From NCBI GenBank assembly GCA_027310575.1, contig DAIDAO010000048.1, positions 1-52,900 of the forward strand: a DNA stretch of 52,900 nucleotides, written 5' to 3'. The position numbers and the translations under genes were made by a program. Of this stretch, positions 8,442 to 16,190 are shown one piece after another. This DNA is from a bacterium. GTDB taxonomy: Archaea > Thermoproteota > Nitrososphaeria > Nitrososphaerales > Gagatemarchaeaceae. Each line of letters opens with the position of its first letter. Within the stretch, counting starts at the first letter, position 1. Under the pieces are notes generated by a model. It saw only the letters and a program-made list of their open reading frames with translations, was not told the DNA's origin and ran no database searches.

Positions 8442-9275
8442 CTAGGCCACCCTGTTCTCTATGAAGCCCACGCCCTGGATGGAGACCTTCACCACATCCC
8501 CTCTTCTCAGATTACGCTTCCGTGTGGCCCCAACACCGGACGGCGTTCCAGTAGCTATCATGTCGCCGGGGTTGAGCGTCACTCTGCGGGAGATGTACTC
8601 CACGAGCTCTTCGATGGGGAACACCATTCCACTAATCTGCTCGTTCTGGACCGTCTCCCCGTTCAGTTCGGTCACGACTCTCAACTGCTGTGGATCCGCG
8701 ATCTCGTCCTTCGTGACAATCCATGGGCCCACCGGGCTGGTACTGTCAATTGCTTTGCACGAGAACCAGTCGAAGATTGTGTTCGCCCCCAGGGTGACCC
8801 GGAGCAGGTCTCTGGCTGAGACATCGTTGATCACTGTGAAGCCAGCCACGTGCTGCCATGCGTCCTTCCTGCTGATGTTTCTCCCCTCCTTGCCTATCAC
8901 AACGGCCAATTCGCCCTCATAGTCGATGAAGCTTGAGATGGCAGGAGTCACTATAGGCTGGTATGGGCCGATCAGGGTAGAATGATACTTCGAGAATATC
9001 ACCGGCTCTTTCGGAGGGGTCATGTTCATTTCCTTGATGTGGCTGTAGTAGTTTGCGGCTACACAGAGGATCTTCGAGCCTTCGTCCAAAGGAGGGCGGA
9101 TGTCCGGGTTATTGATCTTCAGCCCCTTCCTTGTGGAGTCGAGGCTCCCCCGACCGTGGATGCTGCTTAGCACTTCGGACATCGTCTCAGACTCTCCGGA
9201 GAGTTCCGCGATCTCGCCGTCGTTCGCGATACCGAGTGACGGCTTTCCGCCCGCCTCGTACTTGATCAGCTTCAT
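8442..9275 (-). CDS. Fumarylacetoacetate hydrolase-family protein (second copy)
   Basis: A 277-residue FAH-domain enzyme of the 2-hydroxyhepta-2,4-diene-1,7-dioate isomerase/hydrolase or acylpyruvase type. Key pieces are ILCVAANYYSHIKEM (domain start), SFIDYEGELAVVIGKEG with the ExE metal ligands, NDVSARDL with the third ligand, and the C-terminal ITRRVTL-like segment followed by PGDMIATGTPSGVGA. Upstream on the minus strand lies TTTTTATCTG about 25-30 bases before the ATG, consistent with a leaderless transcript. The MFS gene follows after 15 bases. It differs clearly from the FAH protein at 4535-5437, so it is a family member and not a recent tandem copy. The exact substrate is unresolved. 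Confidence 0.92.
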   Translation of the reverse strand: MKLIKYEAGGKPSLGIANDGEIAELSGESETMSEVLSSIHGRGSLDSTRKGLKINNPDIRPPLDEGSKILCVAANYYSHIKEMNMTPPKEPVIFSKYHSTLIGPYQPIVTPAISSFIDYEGELAVVIGKEGRNISRKDAWQHVAGFTVINDVSARDLLRVTLGANTIFDWFSCKAIDSTSPVGPWIVTKDEIADPQQLRVVTELNGETVQNEQISGMVFPIEELVEYISRRVTLNPGDMIATGTPSGVGATRKRNLRRGDVVKVSIQGVGFIENRVA

Positions 9276-9411
9276 GTTGAGCGAAGAGCTGTCTGGCAGA
9301 TAAAAATCTTCGTCGGTCGGCTCGACTCATGGAGCCAATTCTCGGTCGGTCCGGACGGTCGAAGACGTAGTCTAGGGCCGTTCAAACAAAACGGGAAAAC
9401 ACGAAGTAATT

Positions 9412-10668
9412 CTATGGAGGCGGCATCTGCAACTGACTCTGAGCGTACTGGCTTGGCCAGATTGTCACCCATTGGAGGGCACCGTTGACTATCTGGACCT
9501 GCGCTTCAAGAGTCTGCAGGTTCGGAACCGTGTGGGTCGTGGGGTCGAAGTTGATCTGTACTCCTCTGGCGTCTCCTTTCCAGCTGAAGTGGAGTAGTGC
9601 TTTTGCTATCGCGGCATGGTCAAGCGTTCCTGCGTTCCTTATCGCGAGGAGCGTAGTCCAAACCGCATCGTACTCCTGTATCTCCAGGAGCGTGGGCGTG
9701 TAACCCATCGTGGTCTTGAAATTGGTTGCGAAGGTGTTGTTCTCTGAAGGCAACCAGGTGAGATTGGTCAGGTGGTAGAGTGAGGCGTTGCCCATGGACT
9801 GGATCCAAGCCGCGGGTGTCGGTGAACTGGGAGTCGACGAACCGTCCATTGTCAGGACGCGGACCCCCGCCGCTGCCTCCTGCTTGACGAAGGCGTTGGT
9901 GGAAATTCCGCTGGTGACCTCGTACACCATTGTCGGCTGGAAGTCCTTAATCTTCAACATGACAGCGGAGTAGTCAGTTGCGCCAGGCGGGGTGAACACC
10001 ACCTGTACGTTGGTAGAGGGTGAATCCTGTGCGATTACAGCCTGGAAGCCCGACTGGAAGTCTCGCCCCAAGTCGCTGTCGTCAGCGACAATCATGATCT
10101 TGGCTGGATGAGAGATGTACATCAGGACGGATCTCGCGTCGTCGCCCGCCCTTTGTGTACTCGTGGGCGAAGTCTGGAAGACATGCGTGTAGTTGTTCGA
10201 TGCGATCGCCTTGGATATGCTGACTCCGTTCGCATTGCCTACAACGAACGGCACGCCAAGTTGTTGAGCCACTGGCTCTTCCACGACTGCGTTTGCTGTT
10301 AGTGCTTCGCCAGCTACGGCGACCACTCCCTCAGAAGCGAGGCTTCTGAACGCGTTGGGCGCTTGGTTGGGGTCAGACCTGGTGTCGCCGATCACTATCT
10401 TCACGTAGTACTTCTGATTGCCGACCTCGAGGCCGCCGCTCTTGTTAATCTGGTACGCAGCAAACTCCGCACCGTGGAAGGTGGCAGCCCCCAGGTTGGA
10501 GGCGAATCCCGTCTGTGGACCTATTACACCCAAGAGCAGAGTCTGCGGTGGCGCCGTTGATTGCGCTGAGAGAAAATAGTAGACGCCAGCCACTACTGCG
10601 ACGACGAGAATGACGACGATTCCGATTGACTGAATTTTCGAGATTGCTTTTCTTCCGCTAACGTGCAT
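9412..10668 (-). CDS. ABC transporter substrate-binding protein, Leu/Ile/Val-receptor family
   Basis: 418 residues. The N-terminus is a basic stretch plus one hydrophobic helix (SIGIVVILVVAVVAGVYYFL, about residues 14-33). There is no lipobox Cys, so it is probably a membrane-anchored external binding protein, a common archaeal form. The mature part begins LLLGVIGPQTGF and contains AAYQINKSGGLEVG, IGDTRSDPNQAPNAFRSLAS and the type-I periplasmic-binding fold typical of LivK/amide-binding proteins. It is the last gene of a five-gene minus-strand operon, 12 bases after the LivM-like permease. Systems of this family carry branched-chain amino acids but also urea, short amides and aromatic acids. 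The neighbouring amidase and hydantoinase genes make an amide or ureide plausible, by inference. Confidence 0.92.
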   Translation of the reverse strand: MHVSGRKAISKIQSIGIVVILVVAVVAGVYYFLSAQSTAPPQTLLLGVIGPQTGFASNLGAATFHGAEFAAYQINKSGGLEVGNQKYYVKIVIGDTRSDPNQAPNAFRSLASEGVVAVAGEALTANAVVEEPVAQQLGVPFVVGNANGVSISKAIASNNYTHVFQTSPTSTQRAGDDARSVLMYISHPAKIMIVADDSDLGRDFQSGFQAVIAQDSPSTNVQVVFTPPGATDYSAVMLKIKDFQPTMVYEVTSGISTNAFVKQEAAAGVRVLTMDGSSTPSSPTPAAWIQSMGNASLYHLTNLTWLPSENNTFATNFKTTMGYTPTLLEIQEYDAVWTTLLAIRNAGTLDHAAIAKALLHFSWKGDARGVQINFDPTTHTVPNLQTLEAQVQIVNGALQWVTIWPSQYAQSQLQMPPP

Positions 10669-10680
10669 CTATTCGAAAAT

Positions 10681-11604
10681 TTACCCCGGTTGGGATATAT
10701 ACCTTCCTAGCGTTGAGATGCCTCTTGGGAGGACGAGTATCACCAAGGCGATTATCGCGCCCTGCAGCATCAGACTGACGTCGGCGCCTGTCCGTCTCAA
10801 TCCCTCTGTGACAATTTCCACCAGGAAAGCGCCGAACAGCGACCCCCAGATGGTTCTTCTGCCGCCAATCATGGCCATGCTGATTACAGCCGCAGTCACC
10901 GAGAGACCCAGCAAGTCCGGCGTGATTGACAGGGAGAAGACTGCGAAGAATACGCCCGCCATGCCCGCAAAGAAGCCGCTTATCATGAAGGCCGCGAGCC
11001 TGTACCTAGTCGTGTTGATTCCCTGCATCTCGGCGAGAGGCAGGTCATCCCTGATTGATTGAAGAGTAAGGCCGAACTTGGAATTGACTACTTTGTACAG
11101 GATTACGGTCGCGACCACGCTGAGAGCCATGCCCATGTAGTAGTAGTTCTCCAGAGTGTACGGTACGAACTCGAAGGTCTTGTAGCCGAACAATCCTTGC
11201 GGGCCTCCCGTGACGTCGGACATGCTTGAAATCGAGATTCGGGCCGCCTCGGCGAACGCTAGCGTGGCAATTGCAAAATACGGCCCCCTCAGCCTCAGCG
11301 TGGGATACCCGACGACCAAGCCGAACAATGCGGCCGTACCGCCGCCCAAGACCAGGCCCAGCCATGGCGAGATGCCAAAGTCGATGGAGAGGAGGGCGCT
11401 GGTATACGCACCGACTCCGAAGAACGCGGCGTGCCCGAATGATATCAGCCCAGTGTAGCCTGCCAGGAGGTCCCAAGTCTCCGCAAGTATGGCGTATACG
11501 AACACGTAGATTATGATCGTCATGAGATATTGGTCGGGCCTGATTATCGGGACAACGAGCAGGAGGATGCCAAGCGCTGTCCATATCAGAGAGCGAGTCT
11601 TCAC
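10681..11604 (-). CDS. livM: Branched-chain amino acid-type ABC transporter permease (LivM-like)
   Basis: 307 residues with about eight to ten membrane segments. The LivM signature is visible as YAILAETWDLLAGYTGLISF, then GHAAFFGVGAYTSALL, TLRLRGPYFAIATLAFAEAA and GGRRTIWGSLFGAFLVE. The GTG start overlaps the LivH stop in a GTGA arrangement. It follows livH and precedes the binding-protein gene, completing the membrane channel of the importer. Family identification is strong; the transported compound is not determined by this subunit. Confidence 0.93.
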   Translation of the reverse strand: MKTRSLIWTALGILLLVVPIIRPDQYLMTIIIYVFVYAILAETWDLLAGYTGLISFGHAAFFGVGAYTSALLSIDFGISPWLGLVLGGGTAALFGLVVGYPTLRLRGPYFAIATLAFAEAARISISSMSDVTGGPQGLFGYKTFEFVPYTLENYYYMGMALSVVATVILYKVVNSKFGLTLQSIRDDLPLAEMQGINTTRYRLAAFMISGFFAGMAGVFFAVFSLSITPDLLGLSVTAAVISMAMIGGRRTIWGSLFGAFLVEIVTEGLRRTGADVSLMLQGAIIALVILVLPRGISTLGRYISQPG

Positions 11605-12458
11605 TCTGCGTCAATCTCTCCAAGGAAACCTCTCGGCCTTACCAAGAGTATCAGCAGCACCGCGATTATTCCAACGAACTCGTAGGAGAACCCCCCCACA
11701 TACAACTGAGCAAAGGTTTCGGCGGCAGCGAGGACGAAAGCCGCAATCAGCGCCCCTAGGATGCTCCCCATCCCTCCCATGATCGTCACAATGAACGCCT
11801 TCTGCAGGTATGTCACCCCTCCCTGAGGGAAGACGTAGAGTATTGGTCCGAAAAGGCCCCCAGCCGCGGCTGCAAAGGCGACACCCACGCCGAACGAGAT
11901 TGTGTAGACGTGGTTGACGTTGATTCCCAGTGCCCTCGCGTTCGTCGAGTCTGCCGAAGTGGCCCTTATTGCGAGACCGAGCGTAGTGAATTTCAGCAAC
12001 GCCATGAGCCCCACGATCAGGGCCGCCGAAATCACGAGGGCGAAGAGCTCTTGCACGCTGAAGGTGAAACCTATGACCGAGGTTGTGCCAGAAAAGACGC
12101 CGGGCACCTGCCTGTAATCCGACCCGAAGACGAAGAACAGGCTCCCTGCGATGATCAGGGAGACGCCCAGGGTGAGGACCATGCTGTTGGTCTGCAGATC
12201 CTCCCGCTTTCGTAGCGCTTGGATTCCGACACGGTCAATGACGATGCCAGCCAGAAACGCGAAGAAGATGGAAAGGACAAGACCGAACATGGGACCGAGG
12301 AAATACGCAAAGTAGAGAGTCAGGTATCCTCCCACTGTGTAGAAGTCAGCGTGAGCAAGGTTCACGACTCGCATCACGCCGAAGATCAGCGTAAGGCCAA
12401 GCCCGATCATCGCGTACTCAATGCCGAGGAAGACGCTCGAAATCAGCCCTTGGGCCAC
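11601..12458 (-). CDS. livH: Branched-chain amino acid-type ABC transporter permease (LivH-like)
   Basis: 285 residues with multiple membrane helices. The conserved LivH start is present: GIEYAMIGLGLTLIFGVMRV followed by VNLAHADFYTVGGYL. Later come the EAA-like cytoplasmic loop RATSADSTNARALGIN and a C-terminal GGMGSILGALIAAFVLAAAE. The start is GTG, 14 bases after the LivF stop; the end overlaps livM. It forms the transmembrane channel with LivM. Length and motifs are typical of the family. Confidence 0.93.
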   Translation of the reverse strand: MAQGLISSVFLGIEYAMIGLGLTLIFGVMRVVNLAHADFYTVGGYLTLYFAYFLGPMFGLVLSIFFAFLAGIVIDRVGIQALRKREDLQTNSMVLTLGVSLIIAGSLFFVFGSDYRQVPGVFSGTTSVIGFTFSVQELFALVISAALIVGLMALLKFTTLGLAIRATSADSTNARALGINVNHVYTISFGVGVAFAAAAGGLFGPILYVFPQGGVTYLQKAFIVTIMGGMGSILGALIAAFVLAAAETFAQLYVGGFSYEFVGIIAVLLILLVRPRGFLGEIDAE

Positions 12459-12472
12459 TATGGAAGCGTCGA

Positions 12473-13183
12473 CTATGGCTTATTGCCCCCGATGAAGATG
12501 TTCTTCAGCTGATCCTGCTCCATCAACTCTTCCGGCTTGCCCTCGACCCTGACTTGGCCCAGGCTGATCACGTACCCATAGTCAGCGATCTCGAGTACTC
12601 CGCGGATGTTCTGGTCCACGATCAGGAAGGTCTTCTTCTCTTCCCTGATCCTCGTCACGAGTTCGTAAGTCTGCCTGGCCAGCACAGGAGCGAGCCCTAC
12701 CGATGGTTCATCCAGCAGGATGAGTTGAGGGTCAATCATCAGTATGCGGCCGAATTCGATCATCTTCTGTTCTCCTCCGCTCAGAAAGCCCGCCCTGTGG
12801 TGCTGCTTCGCTTTCAGTTGAGGAAACAAGCCGAACACCTTTTCGAGATTGTCTCTCGCCTTGTTCTTGTCCTTCAAGGAGTAAGCACCTACCTTGAGAT
12901 TCTCCTTCACCGTCATGGCTGGGAAAACGCTCCTCCCCTGCGGCATGTAGGCCACTCCCTTGTTCAGCATCTCGTGGGGGTCTAGTCCGACTATGCTCTT
13001 ATTCCTGTAAGTCACCTCTCCTTTCGTGGGCCGGATGAAGCCGAAGATGGTCTTGAGAACTGTGGATTTTCCAGCACCATTGGGTCCTATGATGCAGGTG
13101 ATGTTGTCCTCCGCGGCCCTTAGCGTTACGCTCTTCAGAACCTCTATGATACCGTAGCCGCTCGAGAGGCCCTCGACGTTCAG
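12473..13183 (-). CDS. livF: ABC transporter ATP-binding protein (LivF-like) without a canonical start codon
   Basis: The frame encodes a LivF-type ATPase: Walker A CIIGPNGAGKST (about residues 30-41 from the CTG at 13183), Q-loop AYMPQGRSVFPAMTVKENL, signature AGFLSGGEQKMIEFGRIL, Walker B PQLILLDEPSVGLAP and a switch region with DQN. It is complete except at the 5' end. Between the LivG stop TGA (13198-13196) and Walker A there is no ATG, GTG or TTG in frame. The first GTG in frame (13015) lies after Walker A and would give a dead protein. A GTG overlapping the LivG stop (GTGA), the spacing used elsewhere in this operon, is out of frame by one base. So either a one-base indel (assembly or real), a CTG start at 13183, or readthrough from LivG, which is in the same frame. 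The start given here is provisional. Confidence 0.85.
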   Translation of the reverse strand: MNVEGLSSGYGIIEVLKSVTLRAAEDNITCIIGPNGAGKSTVLKTIFGFIRPTKGEVTYRNKSIVGLDPHEMLNKGVAYMPQGRSVFPAMTVKENLKVGAYSLKDKNKARDNLEKVFGLFPQLKAKQHHRAGFLSGGEQKMIEFGRILMIDPQLILLDEPSVGLAPVLARQTYELVTRIREEKKTFLIVDQNIRGVLEIADYGYVISLGQVRVEGKPEELMEQDQLKNIFIGGNKP

Positions 13184-13195
13184 GCTCGTACTGAG

Positions 13196-13921
13196 TCACC
13201 TCGCACGCTTCTTCTCCCCCAAGTATGCCTGAATCACTCTTTGGTCCGCCGTTATCTCGGCTGGCGTACCCTCTGCTATCTTCTTCCCAGCGTCAAGAAC
13301 CACTATTTTGGAGCAGAGATTCGTGATGAACGGGATATCGTGCTCGATTACGACGAACGTCTTGCCCTTCGACTGCAGTTCTCTTATCATGCCTGAGATC
13401 TTGGCCACGAGATCGGGGTATACCCCTGCGGCGATTTCGTCGAGCAATATCAGAGAGGCGTCCCGCACCAGCATCATCCCGAAGGCGAGCAACTTCTGCT
13501 GGCCATAGGACATGCTCCCGGCTTCATCGTTTTGCTTCTCCTCAAGACCCACGAAACGCAGAACTTCTCCGATCTTCCCGCTGACGTCTCCGCCCATTCC
13601 GGTCCCAGCCACGGCGAGATTCTGCGCAACCGTAAGGTGCTTGAATACTCTGAGCGACTGGAACGTCCTGCCGACCTTGAGTCTGGCTATTTCGTGAGGC
13701 GGTTTCCCGGTCGAATCGACCCCGTTGAGGAATATTCTACCCGAGTCGGGTCTGACGATGCCGCAAATCAGATTGAAGAGCGTGGTCTTCCCAGATCCGT
13801 TTGGTCCCACTATGCCGGTTATGCTGGCCGTCTCTACCAGGAGCGAGACGCCCTCAAGCGCCACGACGCCGCCGAAGCGCTTGGTGATGTTGTCGACAAG
13901 CAAGGCGGCCTCAGCTGCCAA
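13196..13921 (-). CDS. livG: ABC transporter ATP-binding protein (LivG-like)
   Basis: About 241 residues from the TTG at 13921. An upstream start at 13981 is possible, but a TATATC box near 13955 on the minus strand fits the downstream TTG better. It has LLVDNITKRFGGVVALEGVS, Walker A GIVGPNGSGKTTLFNLICG, the LivG-specific insertion around GVDSTGKPPHEIARLKVGRT with FQSLRVFKHLTVAQNL, signature MSYGQQKLLAFGMML, Walker B SLILLDEIAAGVYP and switch VIEHDIPFI. The C-terminus (ITADQRVIQAYLG) is typical. It is the first gene of the livGFHM-binding-protein operon and divergent from the nitrilase gene. The Walker B Glu of the usual DEP is present, followed by I instead of P. Confidence 0.92.
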   Translation of the reverse strand: MAAEAALLVDNITKRFGGVVALEGVSLLVETASITGIVGPNGSGKTTLFNLICGIVRPDSGRIFLNGVDSTGKPPHEIARLKVGRTFQSLRVFKHLTVAQNLAVAGTGMGGDVSGKIGEVLRFVGLEEKQNDEAGSMSYGQQKLLAFGMMLVRDASLILLDEIAAGVYPDLVAKISGMIRELQSKGKTFVVIEHDIPFITNLCSKIVVLDAGKKIAEGTPAEITADQRVIQAYLGEKKRAR

Positions 13922-13996
13922 TATGGTACAAGAGAGACCGGGCGCCCTGTGGAAGATATAGTTATCCGACTGTGAAACCAAAACTTGCGAGGCATG

Positions 13997-14003
13997 TTTA
14001 TAT
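13997..14003 (+). promoter_or_regulatory. TATA-like element of the nitrilase gene
   Basis: TTTATAT is centred about 28 bases before the TTG start at 14028, the spacing expected for a leaderless archaeal transcript. It lies in the divergent region between livG and the nitrilase gene. Confidence 0.5.
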
Positions 14004-14027
14004 CAGAAATCAGGACTTGAAGTTTCG

Positions 14028-15107
14028 TTGACTTCTCGGAACATCGTGCGTGTGGGGGTCGTGCTCCCTGAAAGTTACTTCGGCAGTGAGGAGTGGAAGA
14101 ACGCTGAGGCGTCGCAGAAGTACGCGGACCAGGCTGCAAGACAAGGTGCCGAATTCGTCCTCTTTCCCGAGGGATACCCAGGCCCTGCCACCGGCCCTCT
14201 TGAGCAAGAGGAACTGGGGTACAATCCGATTGATGGGCTTAGGGAGAGGGCACGGAAGCACGGGGTCTGGATTGCTGCGAGCGACATAGAGCCGAACCCG
14301 TCGATCCGAGACACGTACTTCTTGACACTCAAGCTTATATCGCCCGACGGGAAGATTGCTGCGCGTTACGTGCGAGTCCAGCCGGACACCCCGCCCCTGA
14401 ACGCGTACCTCTATGATGGCAAGGCTCATCTGCTGCCAGGGAATGACTTCGTTGTCTCCGCCACCAAGAAAGCGAAACTTGGGCTGTGCATCTGTTCGGA
14501 GATATTCGTCCCTGAGATTCCCCGGATTCTCATGCTGAGGGGAGCGAACGTCCTGTTCGCGCCCGTTCACGGGCTTCACAGTTCCACCCTGTGCAACGCC
14601 GCTGAACAAAGAGACACCTGGCGATGCGTCGCCAGGGCACGAGCTGCGGAGAACCTCTTCTACGTCATCGCGACACAGAATGCATACAGGAAGCGGGAGT
14701 TCAGGTACGAGAACGAAGTCCCGGCAGGCGCGTTCATCGCCACCCCTGAGAGAATGCTCGCCAGCCGAGAAGAGCCTGGGATCATGATGGCTGATTTGGA
14801 TATGGATAGGATCGACTACCTAAGGTCCAGAAACTACGACGAGCAGATTCTGTCGAGGCCGAGCAGTTCGGATGCCACGAAGATTGGGTGCAGGCCCGGC
14901 CAGATCTGGGAGAGGAATCCGGAACTCTTTTCGGAACTGGCGAAGCCGTCGAAGTACAGCTTCGACCACAGGTACTTCAAGGAGGACCTCGACGCGTGGA
15001 TTGATGAGTATGAGAGGATCTACGGGGGCAGGTACCGTGCGCTCCAGAAGCAGTACGGAAAGCTCAGGTTCAGCGAAAGTGCAGAGGTTGCTGCCAAGAA
15101 GAACTAG
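14028..15107 (+). CDS. Carbon-nitrogen hydrolase (nitrilase/amidase superfamily)
   Basis: 359 residues. The Glu-Lys-Cys triad can be placed as E48 in VLFPEGYPG, K132 in the GKAHLLPGND motif (the usual KxHLxPG) and C156 in LCICSEIF. The region around NVLFAPVHGLHSSTL matches the strand after the nucleophile, and RARAAENLFYVIATQNA is typical of aliphatic amidase and N-carbamoyl hydrolase branches. A C-terminal extension of about 100 residues (from about 260) is not part of the core fold and probably mediates oligomerisation. The TTG start sits 28 bases after a TATA box. It is divergent from the Liv-type transporter. A role in hydrolysing an imported amide, nitrile or carbamoyl compound is inferred. 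Confidence 0.9.
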   Translation: MTSRNIVRVGVVLPESYFGSEEWKNAEASQKYADQAARQGAEFVLFPEGYPGPATGPLEQEELGYNPIDGLRERARKHGVWIAASDIEPNPSIRDTYFLTLKLISPDGKIAARYVRVQPDTPPLNAYLYDGKAHLLPGNDFVVSATKKAKLGLCICSEIFVPEIPRILMLRGANVLFAPVHGLHSSTLCNAAEQRDTWRCVARARAAENLFYVIATQNAYRKREFRYENEVPAGAFIATPERMLASREEPGIMMADLDMDRIDYLRSRNYDEQILSRPSSSDATKIGCRPGQIWERNPELFSELAKPSKYSFDHRYFKEDLDAWIDEYERIYGGRYRALQKQYGKLRFSESAEVAAKKN

Positions 15108-16015
15108 GAGAGGGCCTCGTAGTACAATCCAAGGTCGACAAACTCCTCCGGGCTGGGTCTCTTCCGCCTGACGCCCGTTACATCCCACCTGAGGTTGATA
15201 ACACTCTTGATCCCCCTCAGGCTCAGACTGGCGCATGGGGAGATGCCCTCCCTCGGGTCGATCACCTCGTCGTAGCACAACGTCGCTTCGCTCTCTTTCA
15301 GACCTATACGCTCCGAGAGGATCCTCCCGGCCTCCGCTCTGTTAGACGGATTGAAGAGCCATAATCCTGCGCTTGCGTAGGCACGGACATATTTCCTGAC
15401 GATGGCCCTGATTTCTTTCAGACGTGAGAGCCTCGCAACGCCGACGGTCCCTTCGTACGGAGCTACGAACTCGCGGGAAGACGCAAGCAATCTGAGTCCG
15501 CGCTTCTGAGCTATCAGGTCGAATGGCGGGTTTAGCATGCAAGCGTCGACGGTTTCTGCGGCCATAGCCTCCATCCTCAGATCAGTCCCACCCACAGACA
15601 CCAGCCTGAAGTCACTCCGTTTTAGGCCGCTTTCCCGTAGAATCTGCAGCAGGACTATCGCAAGCCCGGTGCTAGGAGCATCGACTCCGAGCACCTTTCC
15701 TTTGAGGCCACGAATCGAATTGATGCCGCGCCTCGCCACGAGGGAAGCCTGGCCCGCATCCCCTCCCATGAAGGCGGCAAAATCAGGCTTCTTGACGTCG
15801 AATGCGCCCATGTGCTCGTCGTAGGCGACTACGTTGTCCATCAGGGTGTGGCCCAGGTCATAGTCTCCATCGACCAGTCCCCGGAACTGCTGAATCGAGC
15901 TCTTTACGTGGACCACTTCTATGCTGACTCCATCGCGCCGAAGGAGGCCTTTCTCGACTACGACGTACAGCGGCCAACTACTTGCGGTCTTGAAGACCGC
16001 GACCGTTAGATGCAC
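15104..16015 (-). CDS. NMT1/THI5-like substrate-binding-fold protein, no export signal seen
   Basis: About 303 residues from the GTG at 16015, chosen because ATTTAAACG at 16041-16049 lies about 30 bases upstream. A TTG at 16036 is possible but too close to that box. Motifs typical of SsuA/NMT1 binding proteins: AVFKTASSWPLYVVVEKGLL, a VDGDYDLGHTLMDNVVAY segment, LKGKVLGVDAPSTGLAIVLL and AAETVDACMLNPPFDLIA. No signal peptide, lipobox or membrane anchor is visible, and no cognate permease or ATPase is adjacent. It could therefore be a cytoplasmic enzyme or sensor of the fold rather than a transporter receptor. It overlaps the nitrilase gene tail-to-tail by four bases. Confidence 0.82.
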   Translation of the reverse strand: MHLTVAVFKTASSWPLYVVVEKGLLRRDGVSIEVVHVKSSIQQFRGLVDGDYDLGHTLMDNVVAYDEHMGAFDVKKPDFAAFMGGDAGQASLVARRGINSIRGLKGKVLGVDAPSTGLAIVLLQILRESGLKRSDFRLVSVGGTDLRMEAMAAETVDACMLNPPFDLIAQKRGLRLLASSREFVAPYEGTVGVARLSRLKEIRAIVRKYVRAYASAGLWLFNPSNRAEAGRILSERIGLKESEATLCYDEVIDPREGISPCASLSLRGIKSVINLRWDVTGVRRKRPSPEEFVDLGLYYEALS

Positions 16016-16104
16016 CGCACGTTTGAGAGCAGGCAATTGGATTTAAACGGTTGCGACTCGTCGGGAACCTCGTGAGTTCTGCCGCTCCGTCGTGCTACTC
16101 GCCA

Positions 16105-16157
16105 GTGGCTAGATTCGAACCCGATTAGGTCCAAGAGCCCGCGACTGCGCCAGCCAC
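16105..16157 (-). other. tRNA-like fragment, probably not functional
   Basis: On the minus strand a 53-base segment begins GTGGCTG and ends TAGCCAC, which can pair as a 7-bp acceptor-like helix with one G-U. Between them are a D-arm-like GCGCAG and GGTTCGAATC, the classic T-loop string. A T stem cannot be formed and about 20 bases are missing for a complete tRNA, so it reads as a remnant or a coincidence. It lies between the accessory-looking first 16 kb and the arsenic genes. Confidence 0.2.
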
Positions 16158-16190
16158 GCTCTTTCGCATCTACACAAGCACGGCTGCGCC

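Noticed and set aside
13196-13198. TGA between livG and livF as a selenocysteine codon
   Set aside because: There is no SECIS-like element or Sec-family protein context, and a one-base indel explains the pattern more simply.
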